64,000 bases of DNA from Arthrobacter livingstonensis (lineage in GTDB: Bacteria; Actinomycetota; Actinomycetes; Actinomycetales; Micrococcaceae), in the NCBI RefSeq assembly GCF_003219815.1, contig NZ_QJVD01000009.1:62001-126000 (forward strand), in the 5' to 3' direction. Below are positions 29,826-39,399 of this stretch, in pieces. A program made the position numbers and the translations under genes. Every line of letters starts with the position of its first letter. Positions within the stretch are counted from its first letter, which is position 1. The notes beneath the pieces were generated by a model. The model was not told the origin of the DNA and ran no database searches. It saw only the letters and a list, made by a program, of their open reading frames with translations.

Positions 29826-30479
29826 CTAGCGCACCCGGCTTGACTGGCGTGCACTGTTCTGGCGGGCGCCGTCCTGCCCCAGCCAGCGCAGCGTGGCGCG
29901 CAGGACGGCAGCCACATTTCCATCCTCGGCGAGCCCCGGCTCCGCGGCCACGGCCGCGTCGATGCTTTTCAGCGCATCCCTTTCATTCCACCCCAGGCTG
30001 GTCATGGCGGCCACCACCTGTTCCTTCCACTGCAGTGGGGCATTCGGCGCTGGCACGGCTGCCGCGCTGCCGGCGCCGGTGGGCTTGAGCTTGTCCTTGA
30101 GTTCGAGCACGATCCGGCCCGCCACCTTGGGCCCCACCCCGGGAACCTTGGTGAACACCTTCCCGTCGCCGCCGGCCACTCCCACGCGGATGCTTTCGGG
30201 CTCCAGCACGGCCAGGATGGCCAGTGCCAGGCGCGGTCCAATGCCACTGACCCCCATGAGGATGTCAAAGACCTCGCGCTCGTCGGCGTCGGCAAAGCCG
30301 TACAGAGTCATCGAGTCCTCGCGGACAATCATCGAGGTGGTGAGCGTGCTCTCCTCCCCCAGCCTGAGGCTGCCAAGGGTCTTGGGCGTGGCGTGGACCA
30401 GCATGCCCACGCCGTTGACGTCTATCACGGCCTGCGCCAGGGAAAGGTGGGCAACCGGGCCGCGGACAAAACTGATCAT
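29826..30479 (-). CDS. ruvA: Holliday junction DNA-binding protein RuvA
   Basis: A 217-residue tetrameric junction binder. It opens with MISFVRGPVAHL and contains the first-domain loop DEREVFDILMGVSGIGPRLALAIL, two helix-hairpin-helix motifs (VSGIGPRLAL and VPGVGPKVAGRIVLELKDKL), a Pro/Ala linker and the RuvB-binding domain III. This completes the RuvAB machinery with the neighbouring genes. It is 98 bp downstream of ruvC. Confidence 0.97.
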   Translation of the reverse strand: MISFVRGPVAHLSLAQAVIDVNGVGMLVHATPKTLGSLRLGEESTLTTSMIVREDSMTLYGFADADEREVFDILMGVSGIGPRLALAILAVLEPESIRVGVAGGDGKVFTKVPGVGPKVAGRIVLELKDKLKPTGAGSAAAVPAPNAPLQWKEQVVAAMTSLGWNERDALKSIDAAVAAEPGLAEDGNVAAVLRATLRWLGQDGARQNSARQSSRVR

Positions 30480-30577
30480 TACATTGCTCCTGACATGCCG
30501 TGCCCCTGAAATGAATGCGCACGTGCTTCGTTGGTGTCCACGCTACACGAAAGCTTATCGAACACAGCTACGAACGG

Positions 30578-31165
30578 CTAGCGCCAGGCCGCCCCGGGGT
30601 TTTCCTTGTTCTTGTGGATTTTCGCCTTGCCGGCGGCCTCGCGCCACAACTTTTGCGCCGCCGTCGTCCCCGGGGTGCCGGCATCAACCGCACCACCGCT
30701 GCGCCACGCGTGGGCGATGGCCAGGGCCAGCGCGTCGGCGGCGTCGGCCGGCCGCGGGGGCTCGTGCAGCCGCAGGAGCCGGGTGACCATGGCCGTTACG
30801 GAGGCCTTGTCCGCCCGCCCGTTGCCGGTCACGGCCGCCTTCACTTCCGACGGTGTGTGCAGGGCCACAGGTATCCCGCGGCGGGCCGCGGCGACCATGA
30901 CCACCCCGGAAACCTGGGCCACGCCCATGACGGTGCTGAGGTTGGTCTGTGCGAAGACCCGCTCAATGGCCAGCACGTCGGGTTTAAACGCGTCCAGCCA
31001 CTGGTCAACCGCGTTGGCGATGACCAGCAGCCGGGCGTCCAGTGTCTGTTCGTGCGAGCTGCCCACCACGCCCACCCCCACCAGGGTGGCGGTGCGGTTG
31101 GCGGCAACGTCCACCACGCCCAGCCCGCAACGGGTCAGGCCGGGATCCACGCCGAGGACACGCAG
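30578..31165 (-). CDS. ruvC: Crossover junction endodeoxyribonuclease RuvC
   Basis: Resolves Holliday junctions. The RNase H-like core begins [19 protein letters not shown], with catalytic Asp in VDPG; the acidic [11 protein letters not shown] and [10 protein letters not shown] regions follow. No ATG or TTG lies between the yebC stop and this core. The conserved first strand is only included if translation starts at CTG 31165, which has AGAGGA seven bases upstream; GTG 31150 is the alternative and removes LRVLG. From CTG the protein is 195 residues. The C-terminal 25 residues are basic. It lies three bases from yebC. Confidence 0.9.
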   Translation of the reverse strand: MRVLGVDPGLTRCGLGVVDVAANRTATLVGVGVVGSSHEQTLDARLLVIANAVDQWLDAFKPDVLAIERVFAQTNLSTVMGVAQVSGVVMVAAARRGIPVALHTPSEVKAAVTGNGRADKASVTAMVTRLLRLHEPPRPADAADALALAIAHAWRSGGAVDAGTPGTTAAQKLWREAAGKAKIHKNKENPGAAWR

Positions 31166-31168
31166 TTC

Positions 31169-31924
31169 CTAGTCCTCTTCGAGGGCGGCGAGGACTTCCT
31201 CGCTCATGTCGGCGTTGGAGTAGATGTTCTGGACGTCGTCCAGGTCCTCCAGCGCATCGTAGAGCTTCATGAACTTGCGGGCGTGTTCGACGTCGAGCTC
31301 CACCTGCATGGACGGGACAAACCCGGCCTCGTCGCTTTCGTAGTCAATGCCGGCCTCGGTCAGGGCGGCGCGGATGGCGGGGAGGTCGGCCGTGTCGGAG
31401 ATGATCTCGAAGTGCTCGCCCTCCTCCTTGACTTCCTCGGCACCGGCGTCGAGCACGGCCATGAGGAGGTCATCCTCGGTGAGCCCGTTCTTGGGCAGTC
31501 CGACGATTCCCTTGCGGGTGAACATATAGGCCACGGAGCCGGGGTCGCCCATGTTGCCGCCGTTGCGGCCCACGGCCAGCCGGACCTCGGAGGCGGCACG
31601 GTTCTTGTTGTCCGTGAGGCACTCAATCAAGATGGCGGTTCCCTGCGGACCGTAGCCCTCATACATGATCGTCTGGTAGTCAACGGCGTCGCCCAGCTGG
31701 CCGGAGCCGCGCTTGATGGCCCGGTCAATGTTGTCTGCGGGGACGGAGGTTTTCTTGGCCTTGGTGACGGCCAGTTCGAGGGACGGGTTGCCCACGATGT
31801 CGGGGCCGCCGGTGCGGGCGGCAACTTCGATGGTCTTGATCAGCTTGGCGAACGACTTTGCACGGCGGCTGTCAATGATGGCTTTTTTGTGCTTGGTTGT
31901 CGCCCATTTGGAGTGGCCTGACAT
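31169..31924 (-). CDS. yebC: YebC/PmpR-family protein (probable translation/transcription factor)
   Basis: A 251-residue protein of the TACO1/YebC family. It starts [40 protein letters not shown], the family signature, and continues with the [21 protein letters not shown] and [19 protein letters not shown] segments. Members influence transcription or help ribosomes through polyproline stretches. The acidic C-terminus ends in [10 protein letters not shown]. It is two bases from the pdxT stop on one side and three from ruvC on the other, as expected for the actinobacterial pdxT-yebC-ruvCAB order. Confidence 0.96.
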   Translation of the reverse strand: MSGHSKWATTKHKKAIIDSRRAKSFAKLIKTIEVAARTGGPDIVGNPSLELAVTKAKKTSVPADNIDRAIKRGSGQLGDAVDYQTIMYEGYGPQGTAILIECLTDNKNRAASEVRLAVGRNGGNMGDPGSVAYMFTRKGIVGLPKNGLTEDDLLMAVLDAGAEEVKEEGEHFEIISDTADLPAIRAALTEAGIDYESDEAGFVPSMQVELDVEHARKFMKLYDALEDLDDVQNIYSNADMSEEVLAALEED

Positions 31925-31926
31925 GG

Positions 31927-32637
31927 TTACGCTTCTCCTCTGATCATTCGAATAAATAGCTCGTGGATGCGGCGCTCGCCCGTCACTTCAGGATGAAAGG
32001 AAGTGGCCAGCAAGTGCTGCGAACGAACGGCGACAGCACGTACTACGGGTTCAATTCTACCGTTCCCTGCCGCCGGCCGCGCCTCGGCGGGGACTTCAAC
32101 ACTAGCAAGCACCTGCACGGACCGGCCCACGCGCTCCACCCACGGGGCCCGGATGAACACCGCATGGACTGCCCTCTCCGGCCCGCCCTCCGGCGCCAGC
32201 TGGGTAAAGTGCAGTTCGGTTTCAAAGGAATCCACCTGCCGGCCAAAGGCGTTGCGGCGCACCGTGATGTCCAGCCCGCCCAGCGTCTGCTGCGCATTGC
32301 CGGCCTGGTCGGTGGCGGGATCGGCAATGTTCTCCGCCAGCAGGATCATGCCGGCGCAGCTGCCGTAGACGGGCAGTCCCGCCTGGATGCGTTCGCGCAA
32401 CGGCTCCCTCAGGCCAAAGATGCGCGTCAGCTTGTCAATGGTGGTGGACTCCCCCCCGGGCAGCACCAGGCCGTCGACGGCGGCCAGCTCGGCGGGGCGC
32501 CGCACGGCCACCACGCGCGCCCCGCACGACTCCAGTGCGCGCGCGTGTTCTCGCACGTCGCCCTGCAGGGCGAGGATGCCAATCAGGGGGCTGCTGCCGG
32601 TCGCGGATGGTCGTTTTTCAGGGTTTGGCACAGTCAC
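31927..32637 (-). CDS. pdxT: Pyridoxal 5'-phosphate synthase glutaminase subunit PdxT
   Basis: Releases ammonia from glutamine for PdxS in vitamin B6 synthesis. It shows [22 protein letters not shown], the [14 protein letters not shown] segment, the nucleophile elbow [13 protein letters not shown] with catalytic Cys, and [18 protein letters not shown] with the His/Glu pair. The true start is uncertain: I use GTG 32637 (236 residues), though an ATG at 32676 is possible and neither has a clear ribosome-binding site. It lies 132 bp from the divergent asnB. pdxS is about 7 kb away rather than adjacent. Confidence 0.92.
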   Translation of the reverse strand: MTVPNPEKRPSATGSSPLIGILALQGDVREHARALESCGARVVAVRRPAELAAVDGLVLPGGESTTIDKLTRIFGLREPLRERIQAGLPVYGSCAGMILLAENIADPATDQAGNAQQTLGGLDITVRRNAFGRQVDSFETELHFTQLAPEGGPERAVHAVFIRAPWVERVGRSVQVLASVEVPAEARPAAGNGRIEPVVRAVAVRSQHLLATSFHPEVTGERRIHELFIRMIRGEA

Positions 32638-32768
32638 TTTTACATCATAGATGGGCGCAAAGTCACAGGATTGCATCGCCCCCGCGCAGGGACGCCTGGC
32701 GGGCGGGTGTGCTGCCAGCAAGTAGCATTGTCCGTGGACTGACGGACTAAAGAGAAGAGGCACGCGGT

Positions 32769-35453
32769 ATGTGCGGAATCGCCGGTTACTACGGTTATGG
32801 GGAAGACGAAACCCTCCTGCAGGGGATGAACGCGTGCATTGTGCACCGCGGCCCCGATGGAGAGGGCATCTACACACATGGCAACGTAGGCCTGGCGCAC
32901 CGGCGGCTGTCGATCATCGACGTCGCCCACGGCCAGGAGCCGATGTACAGTGCCGACGGCGAGACCGTCCTGGTCTACAACGGCGAGGTGTACAACTACC
33001 TTGACCTGCGCACCGAGCTGGAGACCCTGGGCCGGACATTTTTGACGAACTCGGACACCGAAGTGGTGCTGCAGTCCTATGAGGAGTGGGGGGACGCCGC
33101 CTTTGACAGGTTCAACGGCATGTTTGGCTTTGCCATCCATGACAGGAAAAACAACCGCCTGGTTTTGGCCCGCGACCACTTCGGCATCAAGCCGCTGTAC
33201 TACGCCACGGCCGGCACCCCCGAAGCCCCCACCCTGCTGTTCGGCTCCGAAATCAAACCGCTGCTCGCCTCCGGAAAGCTGGAGCAGGACGTCAATGAGC
33301 GGATCCTGTTCCGCTACCTGCAGTTCCGCATCCACGACGAAGAGGCCGAAACCTTTTTTGCCGGCATCCACAAGCTGATGCCTGGCGAGAAGCTCGTCCT
33401 GAGCACCGTGGACACGGAGGCCGGCCCCGCCGGCACCGTCACCATCAGCCCGTACACGCGCCTGAAGGAAGAGCTGGCCGAGCTGGCCAAGATCGAGACC
33501 CCCTACTCCCAGGCAGTGATCGACGAGTACCGGGAACGGTTCACGGAGGGCCTGCGCCTGCGCCTGCAGTCCGAGGTTCCCGTCGGCACCGCCCTGTCCG
33601 GCGGACTGGACTCGTCCGCCGTCGTGGTGACCATCAACAAGCTGATGCAGGAAAAGGCCGCCGCAACGGATTCCCTGGGCGCCACACAGCAGACCTTCTC
33701 CGCCGTGTTCCCCAACTCCCTCAATGACGAGGAGAAGTACGCCGACGCCGTCCTGGCCCGCTGCGAAGGCAACGTCACCAGCCACAAGATCCGCCCCCAG
33801 GCCGCCGAGTTCGTGGAGGACCTGGAGGACTTTGTGCGCACCATGGAGGAGCCCATTATCTCCTCCGGCCCGTACGCCCAGTACCAGGTGATGCGCGAGG
33901 CCTCCAAGCACGTGACCGTGCTGCTTGACGGCCAGGGCGCCGACGAGATGATGGCCGGTTACATCCCCTACTACTTCGCCTACCTGCGCCAGTTGAAGAA
34001 GAACGGCCAAAACGGCAAGCTCGCCAAGGAGCTCGCCTCCAGCTCCGACATCCTGTTCCGCCTGGCCCGCTTCCGCATTCAGGGCGCCCTGACGTTCAAG
34101 AAGGCAAGCGGCATCACGCCCCTGTTGAACAAGGAATTCACCGCCAAGTACAAGTCCGAGACTTTCTCCAACATCCCGGACAACTTGAAGCTGCGCCTCA
34201 TCGACGACCTGTTCCACAAGTCGCTGCCGGCAGTACTGCGCTACGAGGACAAGAACACCATGCGCTTCTCCCTGGAGGGCCGCGTGCCGTTCCTGGACAA
34301 GGAAGTGGTGAAGTTCCTCTTCAGCCTCGACGACGAATCCATCATCAAGGGCGGCTGGAACAAGCGCATCCTGCGCGACGCCACCCGCGAGCTGCTGCCG
34401 GAAATGATCAGCAACCGCCGGAACAAGATCGGCTTCACCACGCCCGAGGCCGAATGGTTCTCGCTGATGAAGGAAAAGATCTACGAGATCTTCCTGTCCT
34501 CCTCCTTCGGCGCCCGGTCTTACTGGAACCAGGACGCCGTCATCTACGCCTTCGAGGAATACCTCAGCGGCAAGTCCGCCGGCTCCACCATGGTGTTCTG
34601 GCGCCTGATCAACACCGAACTGTGGCTCCGCGAATTCTTTGACGAGCCCGAGACCAAAGCCGGCATTGAGGGCAAGAGCGACTACATCCCCAACGCCGGC
34701 AAGCAACTGGACATCACCGTGCCCAACGGCGCCGGGACTTTCCGCCGCTACCCGCTGCGCACCGAGGTCTTCTACAAGGAGACCGACTTCGACCCGGCCG
34801 CCATGACGTACGTCAAGCGCTTCTTTGACGGGCTCCCCGTCGCCGGCGGTGACCACGGCGCCGCGACGGCGGACACCCCCTGGTACCTGTTTGTTTCGGA
34901 AAAGATCGTGGCGATGACCCAGGGCCGCTCCATTCCGGTCTGGGACATCAAGGTCTCCGGCGCGGCCCGCATCTTCTCCAAATTCGTGACGCGGAACCCC
35001 GGCGGGATCGGCCTGGCAAGTCCATGGTCCATGCAGCTGGCGATCGACGAGGTTGGCCTGCCCCGCATCATGTACGCCTCCGCCCGCAGCGTGCTGGGCA
35101 AGCTGCAGGGCAAGTCGGGCGTGTTTTACGAGGTGGTGGGCCATAACATCAACGCGATCGACGGCGCTGCCGGTTACCAGGTGGGCACCTCCACCCACTC
35201 AGTGAAGTACGCACCCCTGGACCCCGACGGCGTTGCGGCGCGGCTGAGCGCGCTGGTGCGCAAGACGGTGCCGGCCGAATACGCCGCCACCTTTGCCGGC
35301 ACGGCCATCATGGACGCCAACGACCTCGGGGTGGTGGCCCTGGGCCACGACACCAGGCTCACCAAGGACGTCCTGCAGGACATCTTCCGCGACAACCCGC
35401 AGGGCCAGACGACCGAGACGACCCCCATGTCCGTCGTGTTTACGCAGAAGTAG
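32769..35453 (+). CDS. asnB: Asparagine synthetase (glutamine-hydrolysing) fused to a CofE-like C-terminal domain
   Basis: Residues 1-640 form a complete AsnB. Cys2 is the glutaminase nucleophile ([11 protein letters not shown]), with [12 protein letters not shown] and [10 protein letters not shown]; the ATP-PP loop SGGLDSS is at 277-283. After about residue 655 there is a second domain of roughly 240 residues, including [41 protein letters not shown] and [13 protein letters not shown]. It resembles coenzyme F420-0:glutamyl ligase (CofE/FbiB-type) proteins. Its substrate here is unknown. AsnB proteins usually end near 640 residues. It is divergent from pdxT, and a strong terminator follows. 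Confidence 0.85.
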   Translation: MCGIAGYYGYGEDETLLQGMNACIVHRGPDGEGIYTHGNVGLAHRRLSIIDVAHGQEPMYSADGETVLVYNGEVYNYLDLRTELETLGRTFLTNSDTEVVLQSYEEWGDAAFDRFNGMFGFAIHDRKNNRLVLARDHFGIKPLYYATAGTPEAPTLLFGSEIKPLLASGKLEQDVNERILFRYLQFRIHDEEAETFFAGIHKLMPGEKLVLSTVDTEAGPAGTVTISPYTRLKEELAELAKIETPYSQAVIDEYRERFTEGLRLRLQSEVPVGTALSGGLDSSAVVVTINKLMQEKAAATDSLGATQQTFSAVFPNSLNDEEKYADAVLARCEGNVTSHKIRPQAAEFVEDLEDFVRTMEEPIISSGPYAQYQVMREASKHVTVLLDGQGADEMMAGYIPYYFAYLRQLKKNGQNGKLAKELASSSDILFRLARFRIQGALTFKKASGITPLLNKEFTAKYKSETFSNIPDNLKLRLIDDLFHKSLPAVLRYEDKNTMRFSLEGRVPFLDKEVVKFLFSLDDESIIKGGWNKRILRDATRELLPEMISNRRNKIGFTTPEAEWFSLMKEKIYEIFLSSSFGARSYWNQDAVIYAFEEYLSGKSAGSTMVFWRLINTELWLREFFDEPETKAGIEGKSDYIPNAGKQLDITVPNGAGTFRRYPLRTEVFYKETDFDPAAMTYVKRFFDGLPVAGGDHGAATADTPWYLFVSEKIVAMTQGRSIPVWDIKVSGAARIFSKFVTRNPGGIGLASPWSMQLAIDEVGLPRIMYASARSVLGKLQGKSGVFYEVVGHNINAIDGAAGYQVGTSTHSVKYAPLDPDGVAARLSALVRKTVPAEYAATFAGTAIMDANDLGVVALGHDTRLTKDVLQDIFRDNPQGQTTETTPMSVVFTQK

Positions 35454-35476
35454 GATGCCACGGGCACAACCCATGC

Positions 35477-35526
35477 AACCCAAGGAACGACGGCGAAACT
35501 TTCGTTTCGCCGTCGTTCCTTGGGTT
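35477..35526. terminator. 23-bp perfect stem terminator after asnB
   Basis: Arms 35477-35499 and 35504-35526 are fully complementary with a four-base loop. It lies 23 bp after the asnB stop and only 20 bp before the next start codon, so the M3 peptidase gene probably has readthrough or a promoter inside this region. There is no long T-run. Confidence 0.65.
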
Positions 35527-35546
35527 AAACATGAAAGAGTCGACGC

Positions 35547-37571
35547 ATGACTGATGACGTTTCCGCCAACCCGTTCCTGGTGGCCAGCGGGCTGCCCTGC
35601 CAGCTGCCCGACTTTGCCGCCATCCGCGACGTGGACTATCTGCCCGCCTTTGAGGCCGGGTTTGCCCGGCACCTTGCGGAGATCGCCGCCATCACCGCGA
35701 ACCCGGAGCCCGCGTCCTTTGCGAACACCGTGGTCGCCATGGAACGCAGCAGGGCCATGTTGACGCGTGTGGAAAATGTGTTCTTCAACATCGCCGGCGC
35801 ATGCGGGACACCGGCCATCCAGGACATTGAACAGCGGATCGCGCCGCGGCTGGCCGACCACGGCGACACGGTGCTGCTTGACAACACCCTGTACCAGAGG
35901 TTCCTGGCCGTGCCCACGGAGGGGCTGGACGCGGAGTCGTCACGGCTGGTGGCTGAATACCGCAAGTCGTTCACCCGGGCCGGCGTGGGACTCGACGCGG
36001 CCGGGCAGGCACGGTTGCGTGAAATCAATGGGCAGCTCTCCACGCTCGGCACGCAGTTTTCACAAAGGGTGCTTCAGGGCATCAACGACGCCGCGGTGTT
36101 TGTCAGCGACCGGACCGAGCTTGACGGGCTCAGCGCCGACGACCTCGCGACGGCGGCCGCCGCAGCCCGCGCGGCCGGGCACGGTTCCGGCTACCTGCTG
36201 ACCTTGATCCTGCCCACCGCGCAGCCCGCAATGGAGGTGCTCACCAACAGGGAGACCCGGCGCAGGCTGCATTTCGCCTCCCTTGGCCGGGGCGCGGGCG
36301 ACGGAGAAGCCAATGTGCTGGGCCTTGCGGCGGCCATGGCCGCGCTCCGTGCCGAAAAGGCAGCCCTGCTCGGCTTCCCCACAGAGGCGGACCGAGCCAT
36401 CGAACCCCAGACAGCGCCGTCACTCGAGTCCGTGCACGCAATGCTCTCCCCCATCACCGCCGCGGCCGTGCGCAACGCCCACGCCGAGGCGGAGAAGCTG
36501 GCCTCCACTGCCGGGCACGACATCGAGGCGTGGGACTGGGCGTTTTACTCGGAGCAGGTCCGCCGGGACGAATATGGCGTGGACCTCGCAGCACTCCGCC
36601 CCTGGTTTGAACTGGAATCGGTGTTGGAGAACGGCGTGTTCTACGCCGCGTCCAAGCTGTACGGCCTCTCCTTTGCCGAGCGGACGGGGATGGCCGGCTA
36701 CCACCCGGACGTGCGCGTCTGGGAGGTGTTCAATGAGGACGGCTCGACGCTGGGCCTTTTCCTGGGCGACTACTACACCCGGGACACCAAGCGTGGCGGT
36801 GCATGGATGAATTCCTTCGTGGAGCAGTCGGCGCTCGAGGGGACGCACGCCGTCGTGGTCAACAACTTGAACATTCCCAAGCCGCCGGCCGGCGAGCCCA
36901 CCTTGCTGACGTATGACGAGGTGGTTACCTGCTTCCACGAATTCGGCCACGCGCTGCACGGACTGTTCTCTGCCGTCACCTTCCCGTTATTCTCCGGCAC
37001 CAACGTGCCCCGGGACTTTGTGGAGTACCCGTCCCAGGTCAACGAAATGTGGATCCTGTGGCCCGAGGTGCTGGCCAACTACGCCAAACACCACCAGAGC
37101 GGGGAGCCACTGCCCGAAGGCACCGCGGACAGGCTGCGTGCCGCGTCGCTCTGGGGCCAGGGCTTCGCCACCACCGAGTACCTGGGCGCCGCGCTGCTGG
37201 ACCTGGCCTGGCACGAGCTGGCCCCGGGCACCACGGTGGAGGACCCACTGGCGTTTGAGGCGGCGGCCCTGGCGGCTGCCGGCATGGACCTGCCCGCCGT
37301 CCCGCCACGCTACCGGACCGGCTACTTCAACCACATCTTTGCCGGCGGCTACGCGGCCGGCTACTACTCCTACATTTGGAGCGAGGTGCTCGATGCCGAC
37401 ACCGTGGCCTGGTTCAAGGCCAACGGCGGGCTGTCACGGGCCAACGGCGAACACTTCAGGTCCACCCTGCTCAGCAGGGGCTTCTCGGTGGATCCGCTGC
37501 AGGCCTTCCGTGACTTTGCCGGCAGGGACGCGGACACCGCGCCTCTGCTGGCCCGCAGGGGGCTGGCCTAG
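35547..37571 (+). CDS. M3-family oligopeptidase / dipeptidyl carboxypeptidase
   Basis: A 674-residue zinc metallopeptidase degrading short peptides. The zinc site is HEFGH at 464-468 within TCFHEFGHALHGLFS, followed downstream by the second-ligand region FVEYPSQVNEMW. No signal peptide is present, so it is cytoplasmic. It is of Dcp/PrlC type by length and by the N-terminal NPFLVASGLPCQLPDFAAI pattern. Start MTDDVSANPF at an ATG with AAGAG upstream. The GNAT gene follows after three bases and is probably co-transcribed. Confidence 0.92.
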   Translation: MTDDVSANPFLVASGLPCQLPDFAAIRDVDYLPAFEAGFARHLAEIAAITANPEPASFANTVVAMERSRAMLTRVENVFFNIAGACGTPAIQDIEQRIAPRLADHGDTVLLDNTLYQRFLAVPTEGLDAESSRLVAEYRKSFTRAGVGLDAAGQARLREINGQLSTLGTQFSQRVLQGINDAAVFVSDRTELDGLSADDLATAAAAARAAGHGSGYLLTLILPTAQPAMEVLTNRETRRRLHFASLGRGAGDGEANVLGLAAAMAALRAEKAALLGFPTEADRAIEPQTAPSLESVHAMLSPITAAAVRNAHAEAEKLASTAGHDIEAWDWAFYSEQVRRDEYGVDLAALRPWFELESVLENGVFYAASKLYGLSFAERTGMAGYHPDVRVWEVFNEDGSTLGLFLGDYYTRDTKRGGAWMNSFVEQSALEGTHAVVVNNLNIPKPPAGEPTLLTYDEVVTCFHEFGHALHGLFSAVTFPLFSGTNVPRDFVEYPSQVNEMWILWPEVLANYAKHHQSGEPLPEGTADRLRAASLWGQGFATTEYLGAALLDLAWHELAPGTTVEDPLAFEAAALAAAGMDLPAVPPRYRTGYFNHIFAGGYAAGYYSYIWSEVLDADTVAWFKANGGLSRANGEHFRSTLLSRGFSVDPLQAFRDFAGRDADTAPLLARRGLA

Positions 37572-37574
37572 CCC

Positions 37575-38267
37575 GTGGTGACCCTCGCAGACTGCGAACG
37601 CACCCAGCACGCCTGGTTCAAGGCCCTGGCGGCGGCGACCGGCGGGCGGGCCTTCGGCACGCACCGCATGGAATGGGTGTGGCTCCCGGAGACGCGCGAG
37701 ATGCTCTGCATGTTCCCCACCGAGATCACCGAAGCCGGGCTGCTGCCCGCCCTGGCTGAGGCGGAACGCCGCGGGGCCGCCGTGGTCGGCGTATGGCTCA
37801 ACGCCGCCGCCAGGGGCGCGGTGCTGGCCGACCACAGCTTTGAACCCGGCTGGCAGCCGTGGTGGATGACGCTTGCGCTGGACCCCGCAAGAATCGGGCA
37901 GTCCTCCGATGCCCGGGTGCTCATCAACGATCCGGCACCGGCCGTGTGTGCGCTGGCGCCGCAGCAGGCGTGGCTGGGCACCGCGCGCGTCGGCAATGAA
38001 TGGGCCGGACAGTCGTACGTGTTCATCCCGCCCGAGCAGGGCACCAAGCACCTGGCAGGAATCTTCGACATGGTGGTGGCGCCCGACCACCGCCGCACGG
38101 GCTTGGGCACGGCGCTGCTCGACAGGCTTTCCGAGACGGCCTTGGAGGCCGGGGCGGAACACCTGCTGCTCAACGCCACCCCGGACGGGCAAAGGCTGTA
38201 CTCCAAGTATGGATTCGCGCTCATCGGCAAGGGCCGGACCTGGTGGTACCACCTCCCCCAACCCTGA
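37575..38267 (+). CDS. GNAT-family N-acetyltransferase
   Basis: A 230-residue protein with a C-terminal acetyltransferase fold. The acetyl-CoA loop is VVAPDHRRTGLGTALLDRLSETALEAGAEHLLLNATPDGQRLYSKYGF. The N-terminal half (about 1-110) resembles another degenerate GNAT-like half. The start is one of two tandem GTGs (37575, 37578). It lies three bases after the M3 peptidase stop; a joint role in peptide or amino-acid turnover is possible but unproven. Confidence 0.8.
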   Translation: MVTLADCERTQHAWFKALAAATGGRAFGTHRMEWVWLPETREMLCMFPTEITEAGLLPALAEAERRGAAVVGVWLNAAARGAVLADHSFEPGWQPWWMTLALDPARIGQSSDARVLINDPAPAVCALAPQQAWLGTARVGNEWAGQSYVFIPPEQGTKHLAGIFDMVVAPDHRRTGLGTALLDRLSETALEAGAEHLLLNATPDGQRLYSKYGFALIGKGRTWWYHLPQP

Positions 38268-38270
38268 CCC

Positions 38271-38321
38271 GACGCCGTATCACCGTTGGCTGCCTTTTCG
38301 ACAACGCCGTATCACCGTTGT
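38271..38321. repeat. Left 32-bp-period repeat pair
   Basis: The 17-base core ACGCCGTATCACCGTTG occurs at 38272-38288 and again at 38304-38320, exactly 32 bp apart. The interval contains TGCCTTTTCG. The same element occurs in reverse orientation at 39308-39391. The pair begins just beyond the GNAT stop. Confidence 0.8.
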
Positions 38322-39219
38322 GGCGGCGCGGACTGACCGTTGATCGAATTGGGAATGTGGTCAGCTTCGTCCTCCGTCGCAGCGGCGAACGGGCCGCGGG
38401 GACCGGAGGTGGGGACTCCCAAAGAATAGGCCAGCGCGTGCAGCGCACCCAGTGCGTGCTTTGCCTCCGAAAGTGCCAGCGCCACGGATTGCAGGCGGCC
38501 CTGGGCAGCCCAGTGGCGACACCCTGACTGAGCGTTTCGCCACACCTCTGCTTACTCCTCGGGCAACAAGGCAGCCAGTCCTGTGTGACATACGTCGACA
38601 CGGGGCAGCTCAGCCAGAAGGTGGACGTCGGAACTGAGACCTATCGAGAACTCCTCCCCCACGGCGTCCCTTAGCTGCCGAATCCGGCACTCAATGTCCT
38701 CCCTCCTCATGGTTTCCTTCACGACCACCACGTTTGATGTGCCAGCCAGGTGGGCCAGGGTATTTGGCGCGACGTCGTACTGGGTCTGGAGCGGCTTGTT
38801 GTAAAGACAGATGGGCAGAGCCGTGGCATCGGCGACCTCAGTGAAGAGCGCCCTCACTTCTGCGTCCGACAGGGAAAGTACGAGAACGGGGCCAGTAGAA
38901 GGCCGCCGGCTCCCGCCTGTTCTGCATCCCAGGCGAGGTGCAGTACTTCCCGAGTGGAGGGGGGGCTCACGGCCGCGAGCACCGGAATGGATATCTTTCC
39001 CGGCGCGTGCGCAGCGTCAACCGCCGCTTCCACGACGGGCCGCCGCTCCCCGCGGTCAAGGGTCACACCGGCACCTGAAGTGGCCAGAACGGTGACGCCG
39101 GAAACGTCGGCCGCGGCCGAGTTGCGCACGAGGTTCGACAAGGCACCCAGGTTGGGTTCGCCGTCGTCCGTCAGGGGCTTCACTGGGTAAGCAAGCTAAC
39201 CGGCAAATGACTGGGCCAC
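38312..39219 (-). pseudogene. DapA-family (dihydrodipicolinate synthase-like) aldolase pseudogene
   Basis: A complete ancestral reading can be followed from a GTG at 39219 (GAGGA eight bases upstream) to a stop at 38312. Family segments are PLTDDGEPNLGALSNLVR, GVTVLATSGAGVTLDRGERR, LLLAPFSYFP, ALPICLYNKP and VVVVKETMRREDIE, whose Lys would be the Schiff-base residue. The frame is broken by TAG at 39196-39198 (codon 8), a one-base deletion near 38875 after FSYFP, and TAA at 38552-38554, where an aromatic residue such as Tyr is expected. The C-terminal part continues in frame past that stop. It is not functional as written. Confidence 0.85.
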
Positions 39220-39267
39220 GATAACAATCCTCGAGTCGAGGCGGGCGTGAAATTGGCCGCCAACGCA

Positions 39268-39303
39268 AACAGTTGAGGGAGAAATGAATCTCCCTCAACT
39301 GTT
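39268..39303. terminator. Stem-loop, probable pdxS terminator
   Basis: Perfect 15-bp arms (39268-39282 and 39289-39303) flank a six-base loop. The stem lies about 97 bp past the pdxS stop on the minus strand, beyond the short repeats, and is the best terminator candidate for pdxS. Confidence 0.5.
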
Positions 39304-39307
39304 GGTA

Positions 39308-39391
39308 CGGTGGTGATACCGCGTCGCCGAACATCTCGCCAACGGTGATACCGCGTCACCGAAAAGGCGACCAAAGGTGATACGGCGTTGG
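39308..39391. repeat. Right 32-bp-period repeat, three units, inverted relative to the left pair
   Basis: GGTGATAC cores begin at 39312, 39344 and 39376, exactly 32 bp apart, each followed by CGCGTC or GGCGTT. In reverse complement they match the left pair at 38272 and 38304, including the CCTTTTCG spacer motif. The sequence between units is only partly conserved. Confidence 0.8.
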
Positions 39392-39399
39392 TAGTGGGG

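Larger units (their letters stand above)
39220..39399. other. Intergenic region between the DapA pseudogene and pdxS
   Basis: This stretch holds the likely promoter of the pseudogene, an inverted repeat at 39268-39303 and the right-hand 32-bp-period repeats at 39308-39391. I see no coding sequence in it. Confidence 0.6.

Noticed and set aside
32640-35198. An 852-codon open frame antisense to asnB, and similar very long antisense frames opposite relA (22618-25011), alaS (8524-10191), thrS (41951-43669), aspS (15704-17185) and the carnitine genes (53769-55460).
   Set aside because: These arise from strong G/C bias at third codon positions. They lack ribosome-binding sites, show Val/Gly/His/Gln-rich compositions and lie opposite well-supported genes.
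38271-39391. CRISPR array.
   Set aside because: Only two and three units, cores of 17 bases with partly conserved spacers, opposite orientations and no cas genes.
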